This document shows, in pieces, positions 35,619 through 44,035 of a stretch of 64,000 nucleotides of DNA. The DNA lies in the NCBI GenBank assembly GCA_963776935.1, contig CAVZOP010000008.1:1-64000 (forward strand). The letters are read 5' to 3'. Made by a program: the position numbers and the translations under genes. The notes under the pieces are model-generated. The model saw only the letters and a list, made by a program, of their open reading frames with translations, did not search any database and was not told the origin of the DNA. The first letter of the stretch is position 1. Each line of letters begins with the position of its first letter. Source of the stretch: JALOLG01 sp963776935. Lineage in GTDB: Bacteria; Actinomycetota; Acidimicrobiia; Acidimicrobiales; Ilumatobacteraceae.

Positions 35619-36617
35619 ATGCGCGTCGTCGCCGCGGTCGACAAGTTCCGGGGCACCGCGTCGGCCGCCGAGGTGGCCGCCGCGATCGGGCACGCGTGCT
35701 GGGAGCTCGGTCACGATTGCGAGGAGATCGCCCTGGCCGACGGCGGCGAGGGGCTGCTCGACGTGCTCGGCGGACCGAACCGCCGCACCGTCGTGACGGG
35801 CCCCCTCGGCGACCCGGTCGAGGCCGAATGGCGGCTGCACCGCGGCACGGCGATCATCGAGATGGCGCGCACGAGTGGGCTCGTCCTCGCCGGCGGCGCA
35901 GAGGGCAACGACCCGATGGGCGCCACGACCACCGGTGTCGGTGAGCTCATCGATCGGGCCCTCGACGCCGGGGCGGGCCGGATCATCGTCGGCCTCGGTG
36001 GATCGGCCACGACGGACGGCGGACTCGGCGCGCTGCGAGCGATCCACGCCCCGGCCCGCCTGCGGGGTGTCGTGCTGCTCGTCGCCTGCGACGTCACCAC
36101 GCTGTTCGTCGACGCGGCCAGGGTGTTCGGGCCCCAGAAGGGCGCCACGCCGGCCCAGGTCGCGTTGTTGACGCGCCGCCTCGAGCGCCTCGATCAGATG
36201 TACCGCGAGGAGTTCGGCGTCGACGTCTCCACGATCCCGGGGAGCGGGGCCGCGGGTGGACTCGCCGGGGCGCTGGCGGCGCTCGGCGGGCGCCTGGCGC
36301 CCGGGTTCGAACTGGTGGCCGACGAGGTCGACCTCTCCGATCGGCTGGAGGGCGTCGACCTGGTCATCACCGGCGAGGGCCACCTCGACGAGCAGAGCTT
36401 CGAGGGCAAGGTGGTCGGCGGTGTCGCTGCGTACGCGACCGAGGCGGGTGCGGCCGTGCACGCGATCGTCGGCGATGCCGACGAGGACGCCCGGCGGCGC
36501 ATCCCCACGACCACGCTCGTCGAACGGTTCGGGCTCGAGCGCGCCGAACGCGAACCGCTGTGGTGCATCGAGCAGACCGCGCTGGCGGTGATGACCGACC
36601 GCTGGCCGGCCGCCTGA
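35619..36617 (+). CDS. Glycerate kinase (GK-I type)
   Basis: 332 residues. ATG 35619 gives MRVVAAVDKFRGTASAAEVA, matching the family start '.V.APDKFKG..SA.E'. Further blocks: ALADGGEGLLDVLGG, GLGGSATTDGGLGALRAI, PGSGAAGGLAGALAALGGRL, and DLVITGEGHLDEQSFEGKVV. These are the conserved segments of the glycerate kinase type-1 fold, which phosphorylates D-glycerate. The usual 'DKFKG' is DKFRG. Slightly shorter than the common 370-380 residues. Confidence 0.9.
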   Translation: MRVVAAVDKFRGTASAAEVAAAIGHACWELGHDCEEIALADGGEGLLDVLGGPNRRTVVTGPLGDPVEAEWRLHRGTAIIEMARTSGLVLAGGAEGNDPMGATTTGVGELIDRALDAGAGRIIVGLGGSATTDGGLGALRAIHAPARLRGVVLLVACDVTTLFVDAARVFGPQKGATPAQVALLTRRLERLDQMYREEFGVDVSTIPGSGAAGGLAGALAALGGRLAPGFELVADEVDLSDRLEGVDLVITGEGHLDEQSFEGKVVGGVAAYATEAGAAVHAIVGDADEDARRRIPTTTLVERFGLERAEREPLWCIEQTALAVMTDRWPAA

Positions 36618-36651
36618 GCGACGACGGATTGGACTGGGTGTAGGGCCCGAG

Positions 36652-37365
36652 TCAGGGCGCGGTCGTCGACCCCGTGGTGTCGCCGGCCACCGGCGGAGAG
36701 GTCTCGCCGGTCGCGGTGGTGTCAGCGGTCGTCGAGACCCCCGTCAGCTCGTCGAGCGTCTTGCCGGCCTTGTCGATGCCGAGCATCACGAGCACGCCCG
36801 CGCCGGCCAGCTCGCCCGACTCGGTGGGCGCCGGGACGGCGACCGCCGCGATCGAGTCGACACCGCCGAGCGAGCGGGCGACGGAGCCGGCGACCGCCTC
36901 GGCGTTCGGCACCGCCGGGTCGAAGTAAACGACCGTGGCGTCGAGCTGGCCGACCGAGGCTGCCTTGTTCGTCGGCTCGCCCATCGTGTAGCCGACCACG
37001 CCGAGCGCACGCGACATCTGGGCCGCCGATCCGTTGACGTTGCTGGCGTTGGCGACGACCACGGTGACGGCCGGGTCGAGCACGAGCGGCGGCTGGGTGG
37101 TCGTGGTAGTGCCCGGAAGTGTGGTGACGCTCCCGATCGTGGTCACGGCGGCGGAATCGGTGGGCAGCGTCGTGCCCGTCGCCCCCTCGCCGACGTCGCC
37201 GTCGTCGTCGTCGTTGATCGAACGCAGGATCAAGAACCCGGCCACGACCGCGACGACCGCCAGCACGATGGCCAGCGCACCGCTGGCCGGGGCGCCGCCG
37301 TCGCCGGCTCGTGGACGTCGTCCAACTGGTCCCGGCCCGGAGCCCTCAGGTACGTCGGTGCTCAT
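36652..37365 (-). CDS. LytR C-terminal-domain membrane protein
   Basis: 237 residues. Short cytoplasmic N-terminus, one membrane helix (ALAIVLAVVAVVAGFLILR), Asp/Thr-rich linker, then a LytR_C domain (VTVVVANASNVNGSAAQMSR; LGVVGYTMGEPTNKAASVGQ; ATVVYFDPAVPNAEAVAGSV). The domain is found in actinobacterial envelope proteins alongside LytR-CpsA-Psr enzymes. The tail is Thr/Gly-rich. ATG 37365 overlaps the stop of the DUF3263 gene by 4 bp, so the two are coupled, a frequent pairing in this phylum. Confidence 0.85.
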   Translation of the reverse strand: MSTDVPEGSGPGPVGRRPRAGDGGAPASGALAIVLAVVAVVAGFLILRSINDDDDGDVGEGATGTTLPTDSAAVTTIGSVTTLPGTTTTTQPPLVLDPAVTVVVANASNVNGSAAQMSRALGVVGYTMGEPTNKAASVGQLDATVVYFDPAVPNAEAVAGSVARSLGGVDSIAAVAVPAPTESGELAGAGVLVMLGIDKAGKTLDELTGVSTTADTTATGETSPPVAGDTTGSTTAP

Positions 37366-37622
37366 GTGTTTGCGCCTCCCTGCCCATCCGTGCCGGTCTC
37401 CAGCCGTTGACGGCGCCGCCGAAGGCGTTGCCGCTGCAACCGACGCACCACGAGCGGATCGTGATCCATCGCCCCAGGCTGTGCGACCAGATCGTTCAGC
37501 TCGGCATAGTAGTCGTCGGCCGAACACTGGAATCGCGCGCGGATCAGTGCATCTTTCGGCTCGTCGTGGTTCCACCACGTGCGTTCGAACTCGAGCATGG
37601 CCTGATGGCGTTCGCTGATCAC
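37362..37622 (-). CDS. DUF3263-domain protein
   Basis: About 86 residues from GTG 37622 (VISERHQAMLEFERTWWNHD). The family pattern 'L..R...ML.FER.WW......K...IR..F..S...YY..LN.L.......DP..V.RL.R' is clear here (KDALIRARFQCSADDYYAEL; HDPLVVRRLQRQRLRRRR). It resembles a small HTH DNA-binding protein of unknown function. The frame is open to 37718, which would overlap the divergent uridine kinase, so the shorter start is preferred. Confidence 0.75.
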   Translation of the reverse strand: MISERHQAMLEFERTWWNHDEPKDALIRARFQCSADDYYAELNDLVAQPGAMDHDPLVVRRLQRQRLRRRRQRLETGTDGQGGANT

Positions 37623-37693
37623 GCTCGACAGCTTCGCCGTCCTGGTAGGTGCGACACAAGGACCCTCGCGTTGTCTCACGTATCGTTCGACCA

Positions 37694-38350
37694 ATGGATC
37701 CGCTCGACCACCGTCCATTCCTGATCGGTGTCGCGGGCGGTTCGAGCTCCGGCAAGACGACGATCGCGGAACGCCTGGTCGAGCTCACCGGGGTCGATCA
37801 CCTGTCGCTGATCAAGCTCGACTCCTACTACGTCGAGCGTCACGGTGAGACGATCGAGGAGCGCCGGATGGCCAACTACGACCATCCCGACGCGTTCGAC
37901 TGGCCGTTGATGAACGACCACCTGGCCGCGCTCGTGGCCGGGGCATCGGTGCCGGTGCCGGTGTACGACTACGCCATCCACGACCGCTCGGTGGAGGTGC
38001 GCGTCGTCACCCCGGCTCGGATCGTCGTGGTCGAGGGGATCCTCGTGCTGTGGGAGCCGGTCCTGCGCGAGCGCTTCGATCTCAAGATCTTCATCGACAC
38101 ACCGGCCGACCTGCGCCTGATCCGCCGCCTCCGCCGCGATGTCGCCGAGCGTGGACGCACACCCGAGAACATCATCGATCAGTACCTCACGACGGTGCGA
38201 CCCAGCCACGAGCGGTTCATCGAGCCGAGCAAGCGCTACGCCGACGTGATCATCCCCGAAGGTGGCCTGAACCGACCCGCGATCGAAGTGCTGCTCGCCC
38301 GCATCCGCGAGCTCGCCTTCTCACCGGAGCGCGCCGAGCTCGGCACCTAG
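37694..38350 (+). CDS. udk: Uridine kinase
   Basis: 218 residues. P-loop GVAGGSSSGKTTIAERLVEL, substrate region LDSYYVERHGETIEERRMAN then YDHPDAFDWPLM, and VVVEGILVLWEPVLRERFDL with DTPADLRLIRRLRRD are the uridine kinase signature blocks. It phosphorylates uridine/cytidine with GTP or ATP in pyrimidine salvage. Its TAG stop and the stop of the convergent decarboxylase share one CTAG (38347-38350). Confidence 0.95.
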   Translation: MDPLDHRPFLIGVAGGSSSGKTTIAERLVELTGVDHLSLIKLDSYYVERHGETIEERRMANYDHPDAFDWPLMNDHLAALVAGASVPVPVYDYAIHDRSVEVRVVTPARIVVVEGILVLWEPVLRERFDLKIFIDTPADLRLIRRLRRDVAERGRTPENIIDQYLTTVRPSHERFIEPSKRYADVIIPEGGLNRPAIEVLLARIRELAFSPERAELGT

Positions 38351-39696
38351 CGAACGCGATCCGCGCAGTCGAGGATCACGTCGGCGGCGAACGACGCGTC
38401 GTCGAGGTCGGTCTTCCAGGACGACACGCTGATCCGCATCGCCGTGGCGCCGTCCCACTGGGTCGGCCCACACCAGATCCGCCCGTCGGACTGGATCTCG
38501 GCGAGCAACGCCTCGGTGGTCGGTCCATCCACCAGCCGCACGAGCACCTGGTTCAGCACCACCTCGTTGAGGATCGTGAACCCGCCGGCGCGCAGGCGCT
38601 CCGCGATCGTCGCCGCCGCGTCACAGGCGCGTGGTGACCAGATCGGCCACGCCGCGCCGGCCGAGTGTCCGCAGCACCGACCACACCTCGACCTGGCGCG
38701 CCCGCTGCGACGACTGTGGTGTGTGGTGCATCGCCTCGAAGCCACCGCCGGGCGGTAGGTACCCGGCTGCCGCCGAGAACGTGCGGCGCAGGTCCTCGGG
38801 CCGGCGAACGAAGGCGATGCCGCAGTCGTAGGTGACGTTCAACCACTTGTGCCCGTCGGTGGCCCACGAGTCGGCCCGGTCGAGGCCGGCGACGAGATGG
38901 GCGCGGCTCGGATCGGCGAGCGCCCACAGGCCGAACGCCGCGTCGACGTGCATCCAGCCCGACCGTTCCGCCAACCAATCGGCGATCTCGTCGAACGGGT
39001 CGAACGCGCCGGTGTTGACCTCGCCTGCCTGGGCACACACCAGTACCGGCCCGTCGACGTCGGGCAGCAGTTCGGCGCGCAGCCGTCCCTGCTCGTCGGC
39101 CGGAACCACGACGACCCGCGTCCGGCCGAGCCCCACGAGGCCGAGCGACTTCGACAACGTGGAGTGGGCGCGCTCACCGACGACCACCGTGATCTCGGGC
39201 GCGCCGAACAGTCCGTCGGACTGGACGTCCCAGCCCAGTCGGGCGAGCAACGCATCCCGTGCTGCAGCGAGACACGACGCGTTGGCAACGGTGGCACCCG
39301 TGACGAACGCGACCGCCGTGTCGGCGGGGAGGTGGAGCAGGTCGACCAGCCACCCCCGTACGACGTCGTGGAGCTTGGCCGCCACTGGCGACATCACCGG
39401 CAGCGCCCGTTCTGGTCCCACGTGCTCACCAACCACGAGGTCCCCAGGGCGACCGGATACGTGGCGCCGTTCACGAACCCGAAGTACCGGCGTCCGGCCG
39501 TCGCCACGGTGGCCGGGCTCCCCACGTCGTGCAGCAGGCGGAGCGTCGCCAACTCGTCCGCCCCGCCGTCGGCGAGTGGTTCGTCGAAGGCAGCCAGGGC
39601 GGCCAACGCCTCACCGTCGGGAGCGACGCGCCGGTCGTCGACCGACGACGCGTACTCGCCGGCCATCGCGCTCGCCACCCGCAGAAGTTCGTCCAT
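38347..39696 (-). CDS. PLP-dependent group II decarboxylase, frameshifted
   Basis: About 450 residues in three frames. N-terminus MDELLRVASAMAGEYASSVD; after a shift near 39425 PVAAKLHDVVRGWLVDLLHL; the PLP-lysine block is SWATDGHKWLNVTYDCGIAF (Lys that forms the Schiff base), and WMHVDAAFGLWALADPSR holds the Asp that binds the pyridine nitrogen. A shift near 38630 leads to the C-terminus (FTILNEVVLNQVLVRL). This is the aromatic-amino-acid/glutamate decarboxylase fold; the substrate, or a possible non-decarboxylase role, cannot be told. Convergent with udk. Confidence 0.8.
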
Positions 39697-39765
39697 CGCC
39701 CCAGCCTGCCCGTCGAGGACATGCCCCGCCAGGTGGTATCGCTACCGGCGACCGCCGACGGACTG

Positions 39766-40218
39766 TCAGGCGGCGCAGTCGGCGCACTTGCCGTAGATGT
39801 CGATCGCGTGGTGGCGCGGCGAGAAGCCTTCCGCCCGGGCGACGCCGTCGAACGCCGAGTCGAGTGAACGCTCGAGGCGGGCGTTGAGGGTGATGTCGCG
39901 AATCAGCCCGCAGTTCTCGCAGATGAGATGGTGGTGGTGCTCGGTGAGATCCTCCGCCAGCTCGTAGTGGGCGTGCTCGGCGCCGTGCACGAGACGGCGG
40001 ACGATGCCTGCCTCCTCCATGATCGACAGGTTGCGGTAGGCCGAGCTCTGGGCGAGCGACGGTTGGTCGGCGAGCAGCTCCGGCAAGGTGACCGGACCCG
40101 CGGCCGCGACGAGCGCGTCGAGAATCCGGCGGCGTCCGGTGGTGTACCGCTGCTCGCGCTCCGACAGCCGCTCGCGCACGATGCGGTGGAGTTCGACGTT
40201 GCTCCCCATCGGAGCCAT
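39766..40218 (-). CDS. zur: Fur-family repressor, probable Zur
   Basis: 150 residues from ATG 40218 (MAPMGSNVELH; ATG 40209 also possible). Winged helix RRILDALVAAAGPVTLPELL and SLAQSSAYRNLSIMEEAGIV; metal site HAHYELAEDLTEHHHHLICE; structural zinc cysteines CENCG and CADC. The position at the end of the zinc ABC transporter genes makes Zur more likely than Fur. Its start overlaps the end of the ATPase gene, so it is expressed with the transporter it would repress. Confidence 0.85.
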   Translation of the reverse strand: MAPMGSNVELHRIVRERLSEREQRYTTGRRRILDALVAAAGPVTLPELLADQPSLAQSSAYRNLSIMEEAGIVRRLVHGAEHAHYELAEDLTEHHHHLICENCGLIRDITLNARLERSLDSAFDGVARAEGFSPRHHAIDIYGKCADCAA

Positions 40219-41069
40219 CACGCTCCGAACGCGCCTGGCCCTCCTCGGTGGGCAGGTGGTGCGCGCCGTCGATGTGATCGTGGTCGCTCCCGTCGTGAAC
40301 GCCGTGGCCATGGTCGTCGACGAGCACCGCGGTGGTCTCGTCGAGTCGGAGCACGCGTCCTCCGAACGCCTGTGCCAACAGGTCGGCTCGCAGCACGTCG
40401 GTCGGTGACCCGGCAGCCACGATCTCGCCGGCGAGCAGAACGACACGTTCGGCGCGGCGGGCCTCTTCGAGATGGTGGGTCGAGTAGACGACGGCCGAGC
40501 CGCTGGCGACCTCTTTGCCGATGACCCCCAGGATCGTGTGCTGGCTCGCCAGGTCGAGCCCGGTGATCGGCTCGTCGAGCAGCAGCAGCCGGGGGGAGCC
40601 GATGAGGGCCTGGGCGACGAGGACCCGCTGGCGCTGCCCGCCGGACAACGCACCGAACGCCCGCCGGCGCAGATCGGCGACCTCCAGACGCTCGGCGATG
40701 GCGTCGAGCTCGGCGCGCTGTTCGGACCCCATGCGCCGAACGAGCGGCCGACCGCGGTAGGTCCCCATCCGCAGCACCTCCTCGACCATCAGCGGCAACC
40801 AACGGTGGTGCCCGTGCTGCTGGGCGACGAATGCAACGCCGACGCCGTCGGCGCGCCAGACCCGGCCGTCGGATGGAGCGAGCAGACCGGCGAGCAGCTT
40901 GAGCAGTGTGCTCTTACCGCTGCCGTTGGCGCCCACCAACGCAACCGACGACGACGCGCTCGAGCGTCAGGTCGGTTGGCGCGAGCGCGATCACGTCTCC
41001 GAAGCGCACCGACGCACCGGTCAGCCGGGCCAGGTCTTCCTCGTGCCCGTTCGCCGGTGTCTTGTTCAT
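40218..41069 (-). CDS. znuC: Zinc/manganese ABC transporter ATP-binding protein, frameshifted
   Basis: About 280 residues. ATG 41069 gives MNKTPANGHEEDLARLTG; a shift near 40945 joins LAPTDLTLERV to VGANGSGKSTLLKLLAG (Walker A). Signature LSGGQRQRVLVAQALIG, Walker B LLLLDEPITGLDL, H-loop VVYSTHHLEEARRAE. The tail is His-rich (DDHGHGVHDGSDHDHIDGAH), fitting a zinc system. A second shift in this tail would give a stop overlapping the zur start; otherwise the frame runs on into zur. Divergent from znuA. Confidence 0.85.
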
Positions 41070-41091
41070 GGGAATGACTCCCAGTATAGTT

Positions 41092-41101
41092 TTGAGCTCA
41101 A
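41092..41101. promoter_or_regulatory. Small palindrome in the znuC/znuA divergent promoter
   Basis: TTGAGCTCAA is a 10-bp perfect palindrome in the only AT-rich part of the 68-bp gap between znuC and znuA, next to TATAGT, a possible -10 element. It is a candidate Zur operator by position only; it does not match the known Zur box well. Confidence 0.3.
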
Positions 41102-41137
41102 CACGAATCAACAGGGCGAACAGCAGGAAGGCCGACA

Positions 41138-42121
41138 ATGCAGCTGCCCACCACGCAGCGATGGCATCGCACCGCACTCGCGCTCGCGACAGGGCTGCTC
41201 ACCGTCGTCGCCGCCTGCGGCGACGACTCCACGAACGGGCCGACCGACGCCGGCGGCACGGTGATCGTCGCCACCACCAGTGTCTGGGCCGACGTCGCCG
41301 CCAACCTGGCGTGCGACGGGCTCGCCGAGATCGAAACCGTCATCCCGATCGGCGGCGACCCGCACTCGTTCGAGCCATCGCTGCAGGACCGGGAGGTGCT
41401 CGAGAACGCCGATCTGATCGTGGCCAACGGTCTGCTGCTCGAGGAATCACTCGCGGACACGATCGACGCGGCCGAGCAGCACGGCACACCGGTGTTCCGT
41501 TTCGCCGATCACATGACCCCACTCGACGCCGACGATGCCACTCACGACGACGCCACGCACGACGATGATGGCGAGGACGACGGCCACGAGGGCGGCGATC
41601 CGCACGTCTGGTTCGATCCGACTCGCGTCGCGGCCGCGTTACCGGCGCTGCGCGACGCGCTCGTCGAACGAGCGGGGCTCGACGCCGGTCGCGTCGACGC
41701 CTGCCTCGACGAATACCAATCGGCCATCGCCGCCACCGACACCGACATCGCCGCGCTCGTGGACACGATCCCGGCCGATCGGCGCAAGCTGGTCACGAAC
41801 CACGAGGCGCTCGGCTACTTCGCCGACCACTACGGTTTCGAGGTGCTCGGCGCCGTGATCCCGTCGCCGTCGACGCTCGCCGAAGCGAACCCCGCCGACC
41901 TCCAGGCGCTGCTGGATCTCGTGGAGCAAGCCGGTGTCCCCGCCATCTTCACCGAGGCCCAGCACTCGAGCGTCGACGCCGATGCCCTCGCCGAGGCGAT
42001 CGGTGACGTCGAGGTGGTCACGCTGTTCACCGACTCGCTCGGACCGGCCGGGTCGGGCGCCGACACCTACCTCGGTCTGCTGGCGACCGACGCCGGACTG
42101 ATCGTCGACGCACTGTCGTGA
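41138..42121 (+). CDS. znuA: Zinc ABC transporter substrate-binding lipoprotein
   Basis: 327 residues. Signal peptide with lipobox LLTVVAAC, then VIVATTSVWADVAANLACDG and PIGGDPHSFEPSLQDREVLE (first metal His), a His/Asp loop (DATHDDATHDDDGEDDGHEG) before DPHVWFDPTRVAAALPALRD (second His), and NHEALGYFADHYGFEVLG (third His). This is a cluster A-I metal-binding fold for zinc or manganese. The charged loop is typical of zinc-specific receptors. Its TGA overlaps the permease ATG. Confidence 0.9.
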   Translation: MQLPTTQRWHRTALALATGLLTVVAACGDDSTNGPTDAGGTVIVATTSVWADVAANLACDGLAEIETVIPIGGDPHSFEPSLQDREVLENADLIVANGLLLEESLADTIDAAEQHGTPVFRFADHMTPLDADDATHDDATHDDDGEDDGHEGGDPHVWFDPTRVAAALPALRDALVERAGLDAGRVDACLDEYQSAIAATDTDIAALVDTIPADRRKLVTNHEALGYFADHYGFEVLGAVIPSPSTLAEANPADLQALLDLVEQAGVPAIFTEAQHSSVDADALAEAIGDVEVVTLFTDSLGPAGSGADTYLGLLATDAGLIVDALS

Positions 42122-43026
42122 TGTGGCTCACCGACCCGTGGGCGTGGTGGGTCGAACCGTTCGTCGACAACGTCTTCATGCGTGACGCGCTCGTTGCCGG
42201 CCTGCTCACGGTCATCACGACATCGATGGTCGGCACGTGGGTCGTGCTGCGCGGCATGACGTTCCTCGGCGATGCGCTCGCCCACGGCGTGCTCCCCGGC
42301 ATCGCGATCGCGTTCATCGCCGGCCACAGCACCACCGTCGGGGCGCTGATCGCGGCCGGCGCGATGGTCGGCGGGATCAGCCTGATCCGGTCGCACAGCC
42401 CGCTCCCCGACGACGCCTCGATCGGCGTGCTCTTCGTCGGGTTCCTCGCCCTCGCCGTCGTGATCATGTCGACCCAACGGGCGTCGTACACGGGAGATCT
42501 CAACCGGTTCCTGTTCGGATCGGTCGCGGGCGTGACCGGCGACGACATCACGCGCCAGGCGATCGCGGCCGCGATCGCGGTCGGCGGAGTGATCGTGTTC
42601 TACCGCGCGTTTCTCGTGATGACGTTCGACGAGACGCTCGCCCAGCTGCTCGGGCTCCGCCCTCGGCTCGCCAACGCGGCGATGCTGGCACTCGTCGCGA
42701 TCGCCATCGTGTCGTCGTTCGAGTCGGTCGGGAACCTGCTCGTGTTCGCGTTCCTCGTCGCACCGCCGGCTGCGGCGAGCCTCATCGGTCGCCGGGTCCC
42801 GACCATCATGGTGATATCGGTCGGCCTCGGTTCCCTCGCAGCTGTCGTCGGACTGCTCGTCAGTTGGCACCACAGCACGGCGGCCGGGGCGACGATGGCG
42901 CTGACGTCGGTCGTCGTGTTCTTCGTCGTCCTGACGACTACGAGCGTCGTCCGCGCCGCCAGGTCGCACGGGCACGCCCCGCACCGAGCGAGCAGACCGA
43001 CCCACCCGGCCCACCCGATCCACTGA
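42121..43026 (+). CDS. znuB: Zinc/manganese ABC transporter permease
   Basis: 301 residues, about eight to nine membrane helices (VLRGMTFLGDALAHGVLPGIAIA at the first cytoplasmic loop is the ABC-3 family mark; VGNLLVFAFLVAPPAAASLI later). The C-terminus is His-rich (SHGHAPHRASRPTHPAHPIH). TGATG overlap with znuA. Together with znuC and zur this is a complete zinc uptake locus. Confidence 0.9.
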   Translation: MWLTDPWAWWVEPFVDNVFMRDALVAGLLTVITTSMVGTWVVLRGMTFLGDALAHGVLPGIAIAFIAGHSTTVGALIAAGAMVGGISLIRSHSPLPDDASIGVLFVGFLALAVVIMSTQRASYTGDLNRFLFGSVAGVTGDDITRQAIAAAIAVGGVIVFYRAFLVMTFDETLAQLLGLRPRLANAAMLALVAIAIVSSFESVGNLLVFAFLVAPPAAASLIGRRVPTIMVISVGLGSLAAVVGLLVSWHHSTAAGATMALTSVVVFFVVLTTTSVVRAARSHGHAPHRASRPTHPAHPIH

Positions 43027-43056
43027 CGAGCACTCGGGCACGAGCCCTAGGATCAG

Positions 43057-43090
43057 CAGGCGTCCGGCGACGACGTGAAGGGGACGCCTG
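43057..43090. terminator. Hairpin between convergent znuB and ohr
   Basis: CAGGCGTCC (43057-43065) and GGACGCCTG (43082-43090) form a 9-bp perfect stem with a 16-nt loop, between the stops at 43026 (+) and 43124 (-). A likely two-way terminator. Confidence 0.5.
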
Positions 43091-43123
43091 TCAATTCGAC
43101 ATTCCCCTCAACCGTCCGACTCG

Positions 43124-43540
43124 TCAGACGACGGTCAGTTTGACGTCGATGTTGCCGCGCGTGGCGTTCGAGTACGGGCACACCTGGTGGGCCTTCTCGA
43201 CCAGCGCCTCGGCCGTCGCCCGGTCGAGGTTCGGCGCGTGGACGTCGAGCTCGACCGCCAGCCCGAACCCGCCGCTCGGGATCTGACCGATGCTGACCGA
43301 GGCCGAGACCTCGGTGTCGGTGACATCGAGCTTGTCGGCGCCGGCGACGAACTTGAGCGCCGAGTGGAAGCAGGCGGCATAGCCAGCCGCAAACAACTGC
43401 TCGGGGTTGGTGGCGCCGCCCGCGCCGCCCATCTCCTTGGGGATTCGAACATCGAAGTCGAGGATCCCGTCGTCGGAACGTGTGTGTCCATTGCGCCCAT
43501 CGCCGGTGGCGTGTGCGGTCGCGGTGTAGAGCGGCGTCAT
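43124..43540 (-). CDS. ohr: Organic hydroperoxide resistance protein (Ohr/OsmC)
   Basis: 138 residues. ATG 43540 is preceded by GGAGGATCCG. MTPLYTATAHATGDGRNGHT; the reactive cysteine is in YAACFHSALKFVAG, and the resolving one in HQVCPYSNATRGNIDVKLTV, the Ohr pattern. It reduces organic hydroperoxides with a dithiol (lipoyl) reductant. Length and both cysteines are normal. No OhrR regulator is adjacent. Confidence 0.92.
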   Translation of the reverse strand: MTPLYTATAHATGDGRNGHTRSDDGILDFDVRIPKEMGGAGGATNPEQLFAAGYAACFHSALKFVAGADKLDVTDTEVSASVSIGQIPSGGFGLAVELDVHAPNLDRATAEALVEKAHQVCPYSNATRGNIDVKLTVV

Positions 43541-43676
43541 CGGATCCTCCCTGCTGGATCGTGTGAGATCGTGAACCGATCGTCGACGCAGATCATCGCA
43601 TCGACCGACGACGCGCGCCCACTGCCCGCGGCGATCTCCGCCGAGCATGTTTGGCCAGCAGTAGGGTTGTCCAACC

Positions 43677-44010
43677 ATGTCGAACGAACCGTCAGACCGT
43701 TCCGACGCGGCGCCGGATCCGATCGACGCCACACTGCGCGCCGAACTCGACCACGCGCAGGCGAACCTCGCCCGGCTCGAGGCCGAGTACGCCGAGTTGC
43801 TCGCCGATCCCGGTGTCATCCTCGAAGATCGCGACTCGACACGCCGCTTGCTGGAGGCCGCGCGTGTCACCGCCGCGGCCGCGACGCCGTGCGATGGCAC
43901 GCTTCGAGGACGGCACCTATGGTCAGTGCGCGCGCTGCGGGGGTGCGATCGCGCCGGAGCGCCTCGAGGCGATTCCCGACGCCGAGACCTGCGTGTCCTG
44001 CTCGCGCTGA
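43677..44010 (+). CDS. TraR/DksA-type zinc-finger protein, frameshifted
   Basis: About 110 residues. ATG 43677 gives MSNEPSDRSDAAPDPIDATL and a coiled-coil (AELDHAQANLARLEAEYAEL). A shift near 43885 leads to RFEDGTYGQCARCGGAIAPE and ETCVSC, the C4 zinc finger with its 'RLEA.P...CV.C' ending. Such proteins bind the RNA polymerase secondary channel or are small DksA-like regulators. The Asp pair at the coiled-coil tip of true DksA is not obvious. Confidence 0.75.
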
Positions 44011-44035
44011 GCCGGTCACGTCGGGCGACGCCTGG

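Noticed and set aside
43124..43540. OsmC rather than Ohr
   Set aside because: The spacing of the two cysteines and the VCPYSNATRGN block fit the Ohr subgroup.
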